NCBI GenBank assembly: GCA_963922205.1
Contig: CAWUHX010000247.1
Coordinates: 434,001-498,000 of the forward strand
Origin: Romanomermis culicivorax
Lineage: Eukaryota > Nematoda > Enoplea > Mermithida > Mermithidae
Reading direction: 5' to 3'
Length of the DNA: 64,000 nt
Shown: positions 23,032-36,200 of the stretch, piece after piece
How the letters are laid out: the number at the start of each line of letters is the position of its first letter
Position numbering within the stretch: the stretch's first letter is position 1
The notes under the pieces: model-generated
Told to the model about the DNA's origin: nothing
Seen by the model: only the letters and a program-made list of their open reading frames with translations
Database searches by the model: none
Program-made: the position numbers and the translations under genes

Positions 23032-23131
23032 NNNNNNNNNNNNNNNNNNNNNNNNNNNNNNNNNNNNNNNNNNNNNNNNNNNNNNNNNNNNNNNNNNNNN
23101 NNNNNNNNNNNNNNNNNNNNNNNNNNNNNNN
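23032..23131. other. Assembly gap of exactly 100 N
   Basis: One hundred ambiguous bases, a conventional placeholder for a gap of unknown size. It joins two sequences that both end in amplification adapter. Confidence 0.98.
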
Positions 23132-23174
23132 ACACACTCTATCAGATTAAGCAGTGGTATCAACGCAGAGTACT
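23132..23174 (+). other. Residual barcode-like tag plus SMART-type adapter at a contig start
   Basis: After the gap comes a 17-base tag, ACACACTCTATCAGATT. Then comes the forward form of the same adapter, starting AAGCAGTGGTATCAACGCAG and ending GAGTACT. Genomic sequence resumes at about 23175. The tag looks like a sample barcode, but I cannot identify the kit with certainty. Confidence 0.93.
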
Positions 23175-24814
23175 GTAACTCAATTTTTACTACCAAATAT
23201 ACTACATTCTTCCTATTATTCTAATTTTTTTTATTTCCAATTTTCTATGCAAAGTTTATATTAAATTTTTTTTAAATTTAATTTTATTTCTTGCAATTCG
23301 ATTTGATTTTAAATGTTGGCTTCAAATTTTTCCACGAGAAAAACGATATTTCATTATTAAATTTGATTTTAATTTTTTTAATTTTCAATTTTCTCATGTT
23401 TTTGAAATATTTTTTCATTATTTCTTCACATTTTTTTGTTTTCAATTTTTTCAAATTTTTTTATTGTATTAAAATAAACTTTTTCCGAAACTCAACTTTA
23501 GTTTGATTTTATTTTTAAATTTTTATATATTTATCTTTATTTTCAATTTTAATTTCACAATTGTTTTCTCAGAAATCTTACGTTGTTTTTTGACATGTTT
23601 ACATGTTTATATTTTTTTATTTTTTGAAATTATTTTAAACTTCAATTTCAACTTTCTAGAATTCAATTTATTTTTTTAAATCGGAGTTTATTCTTTTTGA
23701 CCTCAAATTTACTTTTCAAAATCAAACTTCAATTTTCAAAATGTCAATTAATTTCGATTTTTCATTTTTTCAACTTCATTTTTCGAATACAGCTTAATTT
23801 TTCTTACCAAAGATAGAATGTTTGTTTTTACTTTTGATTTTGATTTTTTTATTTTTATTTTTTTTGAACTTTACTCCTTTCATTTTCTTAAAATTTAACT
23901 ACATTTTTTAATTACTTTATTTAAATTTTTTTCAAAACAACTTAATTTTTTGAAATTATAACTCTGATATTTTTCTATTATTTTTTTTAATTTATTACAT
24001 ACCTTTAATTCATTTAAAAAAAATTTTCAATTTTTGTCTTTTCGTAACTAGACTTTATTTAAAATTTCAATTTTAATTTTTTTCTACATCTTAATTTTTT
24101 TAATCAAAAATACAATGAATGTTTATCTATATTTCTGTTTCGTATTTTTTCACTTGCAATTTTCTCAATTTTATTTTTTCTGTTTTTAAATTCAACTTTA
24201 TTTTACGAAATTTACCTTGATTTTAAACTGTAATCTTAAATTTTCATTGAACGAAAATCATTTTTTTTTCACCAAAAGAACAATTTTTTTATTATTTTTG
24301 TTTTTTATTTATTTTTTTTTATTTTTGACTTCTTGCAAGTTAATTTTTTGTTGTAGTTTTGAGTTCAACTATTTTAGTACTTTAAATTTTAATTCTAAAT
24401 TTTTTAGCAGAACAAAAATTTTTTTTAATTTTTAAAATTTTAATTTTATGAAGTTTGTTAATTTTACTGTTTTTAAAATTTCTTTTCGACGTTCAACTTG
24501 AATTTAATTTTTTTCATAATATATACAAGTTGATTTTTCTTTTAAAAAAATTGTTTTTATTTTTGCGAGATTTGTCTTTTTTGATTTTTCTAAATTCAAC
24601 TTTATTTTTCCATTATTTATATTTTTTATTCGTATTTTTTTAGCTTTTCTTATTTTTAAAATTAAAATTTATCTTTTTCAAATTCAACTTTTTACGGAAT
24701 TTAACTTTATTTTAATTTTTTTACATAAAAAAAAGGTTGATTTTTTATTAATTTTTTTAGAAGTTCAAATTTTAGACTTTTGGAAATTCGGGTCCTGTCC
24801 TATACTAATCTAAC
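23175..24814. other. T-rich low-complexity DNA, partner of HDAC intron 7
   Basis: Same TTTTTATTTT/TTCAACTTTATTTT composition as 8079-9699. No gene seen. Confidence 0.6.
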
Positions 24815-27800
24815 TTGAGCCGGTTCGGCGTGGTGGCCGGGCGGACGGACGACGGCTAGACCGTTGCGTAGGCGGCCGGCCGCCACGGCCAACGACAATT
24901 CGACGGCGCAGCCGACGGCGGCGCGCGCGGCCGACGGCGTGAACGAATCGTTGAAATAGGTGTCTGAATCGACGCCTATGCCACCGCAGGGCAGCTGCAC
25001 AAGAGAAAAAAAATTTTAAAATTTTAAGGCTTTTTCGAAAAAATTTTTAAAGAAATCTATAAATTTTAGGAAAAATTTTGAAAAAATTTCTCGAAATTTA
25101 GAAAAAATTTAATAATTTCAGATTTTTTTTCAATTTCTCCAAATTTTTATGAGAATTTACAAATTCAAAAATTTCTCAAAATTTTGACACATAAAAATTT
25201 AAGAATTATTTTTTTGAGGATTTTCTTCAAAATTTCTGCAAAACGTACAAATTCTAGAAATTTCTCTCATAAATTTCTTCAAATTTTGAAAGAAATTCAC
25301 AAATTTTGGAAAGCTTTCTTGAAAAATTTCTTCAAATTCTGGGGGAAATTTACAAATTTAAAAAATTTCCGCAATTTTTTTTGAAAATTTTGATAGAAAA
25401 TTGCAAATTTTAGATATATTTTTCAGCATTTTCTGTAAAATTTCTGAAAAATTTACAAATTCTAAAAACTTCTTTCGTAAATTTCTCCAAATTTTGAAAG
25501 AAATTCACAAACTTTACAAAGCTTTTTTGAAAAATTTCTCCAAATTTTGGGAGAAATTTACAGATGAAAAAAAAATTCAAAAATTTCTCCAAACTTTTTT
25601 TGCATATTTTGATAGAAGTTTACAAATTTTAGAATTATGTTTGAGAATTTTCTACAAAATTTCTGCAAAGTTTACAAATTTTAGGAACTTTTCTTTAAAT
25701 TTAACCAAATTTTGATATTAGAAATTTACAAATTTAAAAGGATTTTTTTAACTTCTCCAAATTTTTATGGAAATTTATAAAATTTTTAAATTTTTTCAAG
25801 ACTTTTCTTCAAAATTTACCAATTATATAAACTTCTCCTAAAAAAGTTCTCCAGATTTTAACAGAAATTCACGATGTTTAGAAAACCTTTTAGAAAAAAA
25901 ATTCAAAAATTTCTCCAAATTTTGACGCAAATTTACCAATTTCAGAAATTTTTCTTTAATTTCTCCAAATTTTGGAAAATTTATTTTTTCTGCAGAAAAA
26001 TTCTCTAAATTTTGATCGAAATTTACAAATTTTTGAGAAGTTTTTTAAAGAATTCTATAAATAAATTTTGAAAGAAATTTACCAATTTTCGACAACTGCT
26101 CCAAACAATTTTTTTAGAAATTTCCGGGGAAATTCAAATTTTAATTTTTTTTCGAAAAGTTCGTCCAAGGTCCGGAAATTTTTTTTTTTTAATTTCTCGA
26201 AATTTTGAAAAAATTATATTTTACCTACCTGAACGAAACTTTTCAGCGGCAAATCTTGAGCGTCCATTTTTAAACAAGCGGTGGGCGAAACGCCGAAAAA
26301 TGTACAAAAACTGCTCGTATGGCACAATTTTAAATAGTCCAACGGCGCCTTGCGGCTCAAAATTTTTTCGCAACAATCGGCTAATCCTGTTTCCTGAAAA
26401 AAAAACAAAAACATATTTTTTAAATTTTTCAAAAAATTCAAGATTTTAAAATGTGCAAAAATTATTTTTTTTAAATTTTGGAATTTTTTTTTTAATTTTG
26501 AAATTTGAGTAGAAAATTTCTCAAAAAAAGAGGAATTTCAACCGAAAAATTTGACTTTTTTTAAAATTTTTCTGTGGAAATTTAGATATTTGAAAAAAAT
26601 TTAGAATTTTAAAATCTGTAACTAAAATTATTTTTTCAAATTTAGAAAATATTTTCCTTAAAATTTCGAAATTTAAATAGAAAATTTTTTATAAAAGAGG
26701 AATTTCAATTAAATTTTTTTTTAAATTTTTTGTGAAAATTGAAAATTTTAAAATTTGAAAAAAAAAATTTTCACGTGTAATCTGGCCCATATGGATTGGA
26801 CCCGGCCGCCGTGCTCCACGTGTTTGCCGTTATCCCCGCACGTACATTGGTGCCGGCACATGGTCGAATCGTAGGCCAAACCGGTTTTGGAAACGGCGGC
26901 CGCCGGCGGCCCCGCCTCTTTCCTATTCTCCGATTCGCGCCTCAAATCGTCTTCGCTTTCTTCCGTTACTAGACTTTTTCGTCTCGAGACCAGATCCCTG
27001 CGAACAAAAAGTGGGCGGAGTTAAGACTTTAAAAAAGGGGAGGACCTATGTAAAGTACCTTATTTGAGCGTGTAAAAGATTGAACGAAGCGGCGGCGGTG
27101 GGCGTGGTTAAATTTTCGTTCAATTTTGATTGGTTGGATAAAGCCGCCGCTAACCAATAGGGCGGCGATAAAAGCTGAAAAATGGGCGAATAGAAAGAGA
27201 GCGTTTTTCTTCTCCTATATAACAATTTCCGCCTACAAATTACTTTGACTGTAAAAGCAGAAAAATGGGCATATAGAAAAAAATGTTCTTCTCCTCCTAG
27301 CTCCGCCTACTATGTACACGACAAAAGCTGAAAAAAGAGCCGATAAAAGGATGGCGTTTTTCTCATCCTAGCTCCGCCTACCATGCTTTTTGACCGCAAA
27401 AGCTCACAAATTGGCCAATAGAAAAAGATACTTTTTCTCCCCCTATTTTACAAGCTCCGCCTACAATTTATCTTGCCTGTGAAATCTGAAAAACAGATCA
27501 ATAGAAAAAAAGCGTTTTCCCCTCGTAGCTCCGCCTACTATCTACATATACGCCGCAAAAAGTGAAAAAAGAGTCAACAGAAAGGGAGTGTTTTTCTCAT
27601 CCTAGCTCCTCCTAATAAGCTGAAAACAGGTCAATAGAAAAAGAAACGTTTTTCTCCCCCTATGTAGCTCCGCCTACGAATGTACAGCGCGAGAGCTGAA
27701 AAAAGAGCCAATAGTACGAGAGCATTTTTCTCATCCTAGCTCCGCCTACCATGTACTTCGACAGCTAAAAATAGATCAATATAAAAGTGTTTTTCTCCTA

Positions 27801-30073
27801 CTAGCTCCGCCTGCAAATGCACATTGATAGAAAAAACAGAAAAATAGGCCAATTGAAAAAAGTTTCCCTGTTGTAGCTCCGCCTACTATGTACACCCCAA
27901 ATGCTGAAAAAAGCGCCAATAGAAAGGGAAGACTTTTTACCCCCTAGCTCTATCTACCACATTTTTTGACCGCAAAAGCTGAAAAATAGGTCGATAGAAA
28001 AGGGGTATTTTTGTCCTACTAGCTCTGCCTACAAATGCACTTTGATGACAAAAGCAGAAAAATAGGAAAATAAAAAAAAAGTTTTCGACCTCCTAACTCC
28101 GCCTAAGCTAAAAAAACGAAAAAAGGGAGCGCTTCCCTCCTAACTCCGCCTACAATGTAATTCCATCCCAAGAGAAGAAAAATTGGCCAATAGAAAAAAG
28201 TTTTCTCCTCGCAGCTCCGCCTATTGGCCGTGAAGGTTAAAAAAATGTAAAGTTTTTCTCCTCCTCGCTCCGCCTACTATAACTTCACCGCAAGACTGAA
28301 AATGGACGAATAAAAAAGGAGCGTTTTTGTCAAATTCAGACAGCTCCGCCTACCATGCGAATTGGGCGCAAAAATTGAAAAAAGTACCAATAGAAAGTGA
28401 GCATTTCTCATCTCCTAGCTCCGCCTGCTTGCTACCATAGTTGAAAAAATGGGTCAATATTTCTCTCCTCGTAGCTCCGCCTACTATGTGTACCTTAGTC
28501 GCAAAAGCTATGAAATTGGGCCGATAGAAAGTTGGCGTTTTTCCCCTCGTAATTCCGCCTCCTGCTACCAAAGCTAAAAAATGGGTCAATATTTTTCTCC
28601 TCGTAGATCCGCCTACTATGTGTACTCTAGCCGCAAAAGCTATATAAAATTGGGCCAATAGAAAAAGATTATTTTCCAGCTGATCCGCCTACCTTGACGG
28701 CGTCCGCTAAATTGACGTTGGGCAAAGAAGGCGTGGCGAAAAAAGCGGGCGGAGTTTGATGTTGTTGTTGCAGTTTTTGTTGTCGTTTACTCTCTTGCAA
28801 TTCCCTTTGTTGTTTTTCCATCAATTTTAGACGCAAAGCTTGAACGCCTTTGATTTTGAGATTGGGTTCGCTGGTCGCTTTGCGTAATTCGTTTTCGGGC
28901 GACCATTGGGCCGGATATGGCTGGAATTGGGGCGCGAAATGGGAACCCTGCTGTTGTTGTTTATGATGATGTTTGTTGTAAATCATTTCCTTGGAATATA
29001 AAAGGAACGAGTTGATAAAAATGCAATTTTGACGATTTTCCAAAAATTAGTATCAAAATTTACAATTTTCTCTCAATTTTGGAGGAAAGTGGACATTTTC
29101 TACAAATTTTTCTATCCAAAACTTTACGCAATTTTGGAATTACGACTTCTCGTTGCCTTCAATTTTCTAAATTCCCGACAAAAACGCTGCGATTTTTTTC
29201 ATTTTTGGAGCAAAAAAACCAACTTTCAATTTTTCTTTCGTCGTATCGCTAATGGTCTTGCCGCCGGCCGCCGAACAACTGGACGCCGCGACGGCTAGAA
29301 AATGTTGCGACGACGTCGGCGTTTCTTGATTATTATTATTATGCAAAAATTCTTCGACTAATTGTTGCGACGCTTGGACGTGTTGTAAAGTTAATTGAGC
29401 GTATTTTTGTTGATATTGTAAAATGAGATCGGCCTAGGAGGGGAAACATCGATTAAAAAAAATCTAAGAAACCAAATAGCGAATGCTATATTTGTAAGAG
29501 GTCCGACCAGGGACGTCAACTTGAAATTTGTGGGCTAGGGTACCTACCTAGTTTCCCGAAATTTTAGACATCCCAAAAATAGTCGAAAAAAACGGAAAAA
29601 TTTCTTATATGAGCCAAAAAAGCTATTCTTTCGCAATTATTTCCAGTTTAGGGTCCCAAATTTTGAATATACAAGTTTCGCCCAAGTTGGATTGGAGGGG
29701 TCCATAAAACATACCTGTAAGAGGTCCGACCAGTTGGGAGGGGCGGAGGATAAACCCAAAATTTGGGGGACGGGGAAGGGAAGGGTCAAAAAAACCGCAA
29801 AAAAAGTTGAAAATTTTCCCAAAAAAGCCAAAAAATGGTATTTCCCCCCCTCCGATTCCTTCGAGTTCGGGCGGGCGAGGATGACGAAGATGGGGGGGGG
29901 GCACCACCAAGCTATGTCCCCAGTAGGTACTTATGCAAAATACTTACTTGTTGTTGTTGAAATTGTTGCCGAATAGCCAAAAGACGCCGTTCTAAATCCG
30001 GTTGGCAAGAATCGCCGGCGTTTTGATGATCGCCGTCGGGCGAATTTCCGCTAAGCGAGCAGCGATCGTTCAT
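24815..30073 (-). pseudogene. Redundant 5' half of the HDAC gene (exons 1-7 only)
   Basis: Exons at 29948-30073, 29224-29433, 28693-28989, 27059-27174, 26775-26997, 26229-26393 and 24815-24994 match HDAC exons 1-7 in length and phase. All seven are open. The catalytic exons 8-10 are missing because the sequence ends at the adapter and gap, so no complete enzyme could be made from this copy. Amino-acid differences from the complete copy include KILS/KILT, GPPAAA/GPPAPA and ELSL/ELTL. Intact exons with a few coding differences fit an allelic copy better than a decaying pseudogene. Confidence 0.85.
27175..28692. repeat. CTAGCTCCGCCTAC array, second copy
   Basis: Partner of the array at 12070-14116, unit for unit, but without the inserted 448-bp element. 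The intact pre-insertion site GTGAAATC is at 27479-27486. Confidence 0.85.
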
Positions 30074-30294
30074 AATTGTGTAAAGAACATTTTCCGTCCG
30101 TAGAAAATCCGTCGACGAAAATTTGGGATTTGTTGTCTACAGTAAAGAATGTGACATCCTGCAGGACCCAATGTGTAAACGTTTCAACTTTATTGTCAGA
30201 ATCGAGAGTGATATTCGTAAAAATTCGGATGAAAAAACCAAACGAAGGTTAAAACGAAATTAAAAAAGAAGTGTAAAGCGATTAATTATTCCTT

Positions 30295-33200
30295 TCATTC
30301 TTGATAACTAAAAATGATGCCCTGTTGAGCCAACGCTTGCAAATTTTCCTCCGAAATGTAAATGGTGCCGTCTTCCTGGGCTTCGGCCAAAGCCAACAAA
30401 GCTTCCGTATCTAAAATCGACGCTTCTTGCGGCGGCGGCTGTTCGGCTTCGTCGTCGTCGACCATAGCCGGCGTTTTCTGTAAATAGACAAAAAAATCGC
30501 TTATAGATTTACACCAAAATGGCGGAAATTACAAAGTGTAAAGTCTTTTCGACATATTTTGCACAACTTTACAAAATCATAAATCTTAAAATAAATTCGA
30601 TCTTTATAAATAACAGAATTAAACAGACTTTTTCAACAATTGGTGAAAATCATAACCCAAAATTTGGGTTAAATTCCAAAAAATAACGGAGGTGTAAACT
30701 TTTTCCCCATAGATTTTTCACAATTTCACAAAATTTTGAATTGTAAAATTTTTAGATTCCTTACTAATATGGTGCAAATCAGAAACAAGTGTAAATTCTT
30801 TCGATAACTTTTACACAATTTTACAAAATTTTCAATTTTGAAATTTTCGATCTTTCACAGGAAAAAGAAGAATTTAGTAGAGAAAAAAACGTCATTTTAT
30901 CAAGATTCCTCAAAAATTTTGTGAAAATCAGGAGCAAAAATTGGCATATATTCCAAAAAACGTAAACTTTTGTGGATTAATTTTACAAAATTGGAAAAAC
31001 TACGAAATTTTCGATCATTCAGAAAATCTTCATTTTCTTAAAATTTATCAACAATTTGGCGAATATCAGAAGCAAAAATTTGCATATACTCCTAAAAAAC
31101 AAACTGTGAATTTTCCTCGATAAATTTTACATAATTTTAAATTTTCAAATTTAGGATCTTGTACAAAAAATTAGATTTAGGCAAAAAAAAACGTTATTCT
31201 CTCAATATTAATCAACCATTTGGTAAAAACTAGAAACTAAAATTTGCATAAATTCCAAAAATAACAGTTTAAACTTTTTTTGGATAAATTTTTCACAGTT
31301 CACAGTATTTTAAAATTTAAATGTTCGATTTTTCACAAAAACAAAATTTAGGAGGGAAAAATGCCATTTTTCTCTAGATTTCTCAACAATCGGGTGAAAA
31401 TTTGCATAAATTCCACAAAATAAAGCAAGTGTAAATTTTTTCAGTAGATTTCTCACAATTTTTCAAAATTTTGAAAGTTAGATTTTTTACAAAAACAAAA
31501 TTTAGAAGAAAAAAATACGTAATTTTTACTAGATTCCTCAACGATTCGGTGAAAATTTGCAGAAATTTCAGAAATTTGCAAAGTGAAAACTTTTTGCGAT
31601 AAATTTTACACAAATTTTGCAAAATTTTAAATTATAAAACTTGATCTACCAGAAAAACAATATTCAGCAGAGAAACTTGTCATTTTATGAAGATTTCTCA
31701 AAAAATTTGGCGAAAATCATAGGCAAAATTTGCATATATTTATAAAAAACAAAGTTTAAACTTGTAAACCTTTCTCGATAAATTTTACATATTTTCATAA
31801 AATTTGAAATTTAAAAATTTCGGATCTTCCAGAAAATCAGAATATATGAAAAAACGTCATTTTCTCAAAATTTATCAACAATGTGGTGAAAATTAAAAAC
31901 ATAAATCTGCATAATTTTGAAAAAATAACAAACTCCAAACTTTTTTCGATAAATTTTACAAAATTTTAAAATGTTCAATCTTAAAAAAACAACAAAATTT
32001 AGGAAAAAAATTCGTCATTTTCTCAAGATTTATCAACAATCTGGTAAGAATTAGAAGCAAAAATTTGCATAAATCCCAAAAAATAGCAAGTGTAAACTTT
32101 TTCGATACACTGAACAAAATTTTAAAATTTAAAATGTTCGTTCCTTAAAAAAACAAAATTTAGGAGAAAAAATATCATTTTTTCTATATTTTTCAACAAT
32201 TCGGTGAAAATTGACATAAATTTCAGAAAATAACAAAGAGTAAACTTGCTTCGATAAATTTTACACAATTTTAAAATGTAAACTGTTCGTTTTTTCAACA
32301 AAGAAATTTTCATTTTTTCTGCATTTTTCAACAATTCGGTGAAAATTTGCATAAATTAAAAAAAAACGGTGTAAACTTTTGTCGATAGATTTACCACAAT
32401 TTTAAATTTTAAAATGTTCGTTTTTTTCTACAAAAACAAAGTTTACAAAAACAAAGTTTACACGTCATTTTTCAAGATTGCTCAACAATTCAGTGAAAAC
32501 TTCCATAAAATCAAAAAATAGCAAGTGTAAACTTTTTTCGATCACTTTACAAATGTTAAAATTTTTGATTTTTTACAAAAACAAAATTTATAGGAGAAAA
32601 TCGTGTCATTTTTTCTACATTTCTCAACAATTCGATCGAAATCATAAGCCAAAATTTGCATAAATTCCAAAAATAGCAAGTGTAAACTTTATTCGATACA
32701 CTTGACAAAATTTTTAAATTTTCGATTTTTTACAAAAACAGAATTTATAAGGAGACAAAATGTGTCATTTTTCCTAGATTTCTCAATAATTCGATGGAAA
32801 TCATAAGCCAAAAATTAGCATAAATCTCAAAAAATAACAAAGTGTAAACTTCTTTTTTCGATAAATTTCTCAAAATTTAAAGCAAAAATTTGCATAAATT
32901 TCAAAAAATAACAGTGTGTAAACTTTTTTCGATACTCTCCAAAAGGTTTTGAATTTTAAAATTTCCGATCTTCGAGAAAAGAGCAAAAATACGTAATTTT
33001 CTCAAAATTCAAAGCAAAAAATTTGCTTAGAGTCCAAAAAAAGAAATTTACCAAAACCGTCGATTCTTCAACTTTTTTCAACGCCGGCGTTTCTTTCGGC
33101 GGTTCGTTAATCGTCGGGGCGCGTTTTTCGGCCATAATTTGTAAACGAGGCGGTTCGTTATCCATATCTTCCACTAAAAAGAGAAGAAAAAAAACATTAA

Positions 33201-36200
33201 AAAGAAAAGGAAAAACATAAAAACATGAAAAAACAATAAAATTGAGACAAACAATAAAAATTTAATAAACAAATAAAAATTGGAAAAAACAATAAAAATT
33301 GGGAACAACAATACAACTAAAAAAACAATAAAAATTGAAAAAAAACATAAAAAATAAAAAAAAACTGTAAAAACCGAGAAAAAACAACAAAAATTTGAAA
33401 AAAACAAAATAAAAACCGGAAAAAATAAAATAAAAATTAGAAAAAACAAAATAAAACGCAAAAAAGGCGAGTTCAAAAAAGACCAAAAACGTCGTTTACT
33501 AAGGTGTAACGCGCGATTTTTTTCGCTCAACGGAATCGGCGGCGGCAGCGGGACGTGCGGCGGCGGCGGCCGGTTCGTGGCGTCTTGGGCGACGCCGTCC
33601 GTGACGATCACCGCCTCCTGCAAAGCGCCGCCTCTTTCCCAAATGACGACGTATCTTAAAGATATATACATTTTTTTGCAAACTTTAAAGTTTATGTTTC
33701 AAGATTTTTGAAAAAAAAACTCAATTTTTGCGAAAAATTCGAGCTTTTTGGTGTGAATTTGTCGGATTTTTTTTGAAACTTTAGGCTCAATAATGTCAAC
33801 ATTTTTGAAGATCCCGGTTTTTTAGGCCCAAATTTGGGAAAAATTCGATTTTTTTGTGTGAATTTTCCAAAAATTCTACTTTTTCTAAACTTCCAGATTA
33901 ATAATGTCAACATTTTTTGAGAATTCAGTTTTATAGGTTTAAATTTTCCAAAAAATTTGATTTTTCAACGTAAATTCTTCAAAAATTCAATTTTTACGAA
34001 ACTTTACGATTAATTATGTAAACATTTTCGAAGGATTCAGATTTTTAAGATTAAATTTTGAGGAAAATTAGATTTTTTTAATGTAAATTCTTCAGAAATT
34101 CGATTTTTTCTTCACAAAAAAACAAAATTTACATAAAAAATGATAATTTTTTTTTCAGACGACTTTGAGATTGATATATGAACATTTTCAGAAAATTAAA
34201 ATATTTAGGCCAAAATTTGACAAAAAATCGATTTTGAATGTGAATTTTTTCAGAATTGATTTTTTTTACCAAAAAAAAGAAAATTTACATTCAAGAATGA
34301 TGATTCTTTTCGACATTTTGAAATGTATTCCAACATCTGCGAAAAATACAAATTTTTCAGAATTTCAATATTTTCAATTTCTTGAATTTTTACGATTGAT
34401 ATTTCAATATATTTGAAAAATTGAAATTTTTAGGTCCGAACAAGCCTGTAGCCAGAAATTTTTTTCAGGGGGGCACACATTTTTTTTAAACACAAATTAC
34501 TGTAAAATTGGCATTTCTGACTTGACTTTCTTATTTTTGACTTGAGTTGGAAAAAAACCCAAAAAAACCCCTGTCTTTTTTCAACACTTCAAACATTTCG
34601 GGGGGGAGCGTGCCCCCCCCCTACCCCCTCTCCCTACAGGCCTGGGTCCGAATATATGAAAAATTAAATTTTTTGAATGGGAATTCTTCAAAAATTTTCT
34701 TTTTTCTCTACAAAACAGCAAAATTTATATAAAAAGTAATGATTTCTCTAAAATTTTAACATTAATGTTTCAAAATTTTTGAAAAATTCAAATTTTTTAG
34801 CTCCAGATTTTGCACAAAGTTTGATTTTCGAATATATGAATCTAAAAAAAAATTTCTCGACGAAAGCAAAATTTACATCAAAAATGATGCTTCAAGATTG
34901 ATGTTTCAGAATTTTTGGAAAATGAAAATTTTCAGGCCCAAATTTGGGCGAAAAATTCGATTTTTAAAGTTAGTCTTCAAAAATTCTATTTTTTCTTTTC
35001 AAAAAAGCAAAATTTACATACTACATATTTACAAGAAGAGATTTTTTCGCCTGAATTTTCAAAAATCTTGAAAATTTTAATTTTTTTTAATTTTACAAAA
35101 GTTAATTACTGTATTTCCGAATTTGTTGTATGCGATTTCAAATGTTTGACCAATTGGCCCCGTTTGGCGTACGCCGAACCGCAAGCGCCGCATTGGAACG
35201 GTTTGCGACCTCTAAGAAAGACAACAATTTTTTGAACCCAAATTTTTGCGTTTCGTAAAAAGTATAAATTTCTACTCCTGGTGTAAAGTCAAATGTTGCT
35301 CCAAATGGGCTTTGGTCGAAAAGGCGCCGTCGCATTTGGGGCACGGAAAGGGTTTGACGCCCTTGTGCGCGTTGACGTGCACTTGCAAGTGTTCCAATCT
35401 GCAATATTTTACAACATTGAGGTGCTAATCCGTTTCCAATAAATATTTACATCATGATTTTATGGAAGTTGTCAATCACTCACCACATAAGGGACATTAT
35501 GAGGTTCAAGCATCACAATTACAGGTGTAGGTGCTAAACCCCTCCAATCGTAGGTGTTCAACAAAACTACTTTTTATAGGCCCTGATTTTCAAGTTCAAG
35601 TGAATCAGTTTACTGAGCCAAATTAGAGGTGTTAAATATGTCGGAGGTGCTAAAAATCGCGCACTTAATCGGAGGTGCTAATTAATAGATGCGTTTCACA
35701 TAATTTTCGGGTGGCCATCCGATTAGAACTTTTCGTAGGGCTTAAATCGTATAGAGGCAACGCAATCCAAACGGAGTTGTTAATCAATGTCATAGTTGAA
35801 TCTGATGATTTGGGAGGTGCTAATCCGATCAGAGTTGTCAATCACTGAGGACATGTCAAGTGATTAGGTGCAAAATCCGTCCGATCGGAGGTGTTCATCA
35901 AAACCAAGTACTGTAGACTTTCAATAGGCCCTCATTTTCAAGTGAAAGTGATGGAGTTTACTACGCAAAATTGGAGATGTTAATTATGTCGGAGGTGCTC
36001 AAAATCACGCGATCAATCGGAGGTGCTAATCATTAGACGCGTATTCGGGTGGTCATCCGGTTGGAAATTTTCGTGATGCTTAAAATCGTATAGAGGCAAC
36101 GCAATCGAAACGGAGGTGCTAATCAATTTCATTTCTGAACCTGATGAATATTTTGGAGGTGCTCACCCGATCGGAGTTGTCAATCACTGAGGGCATAGGA

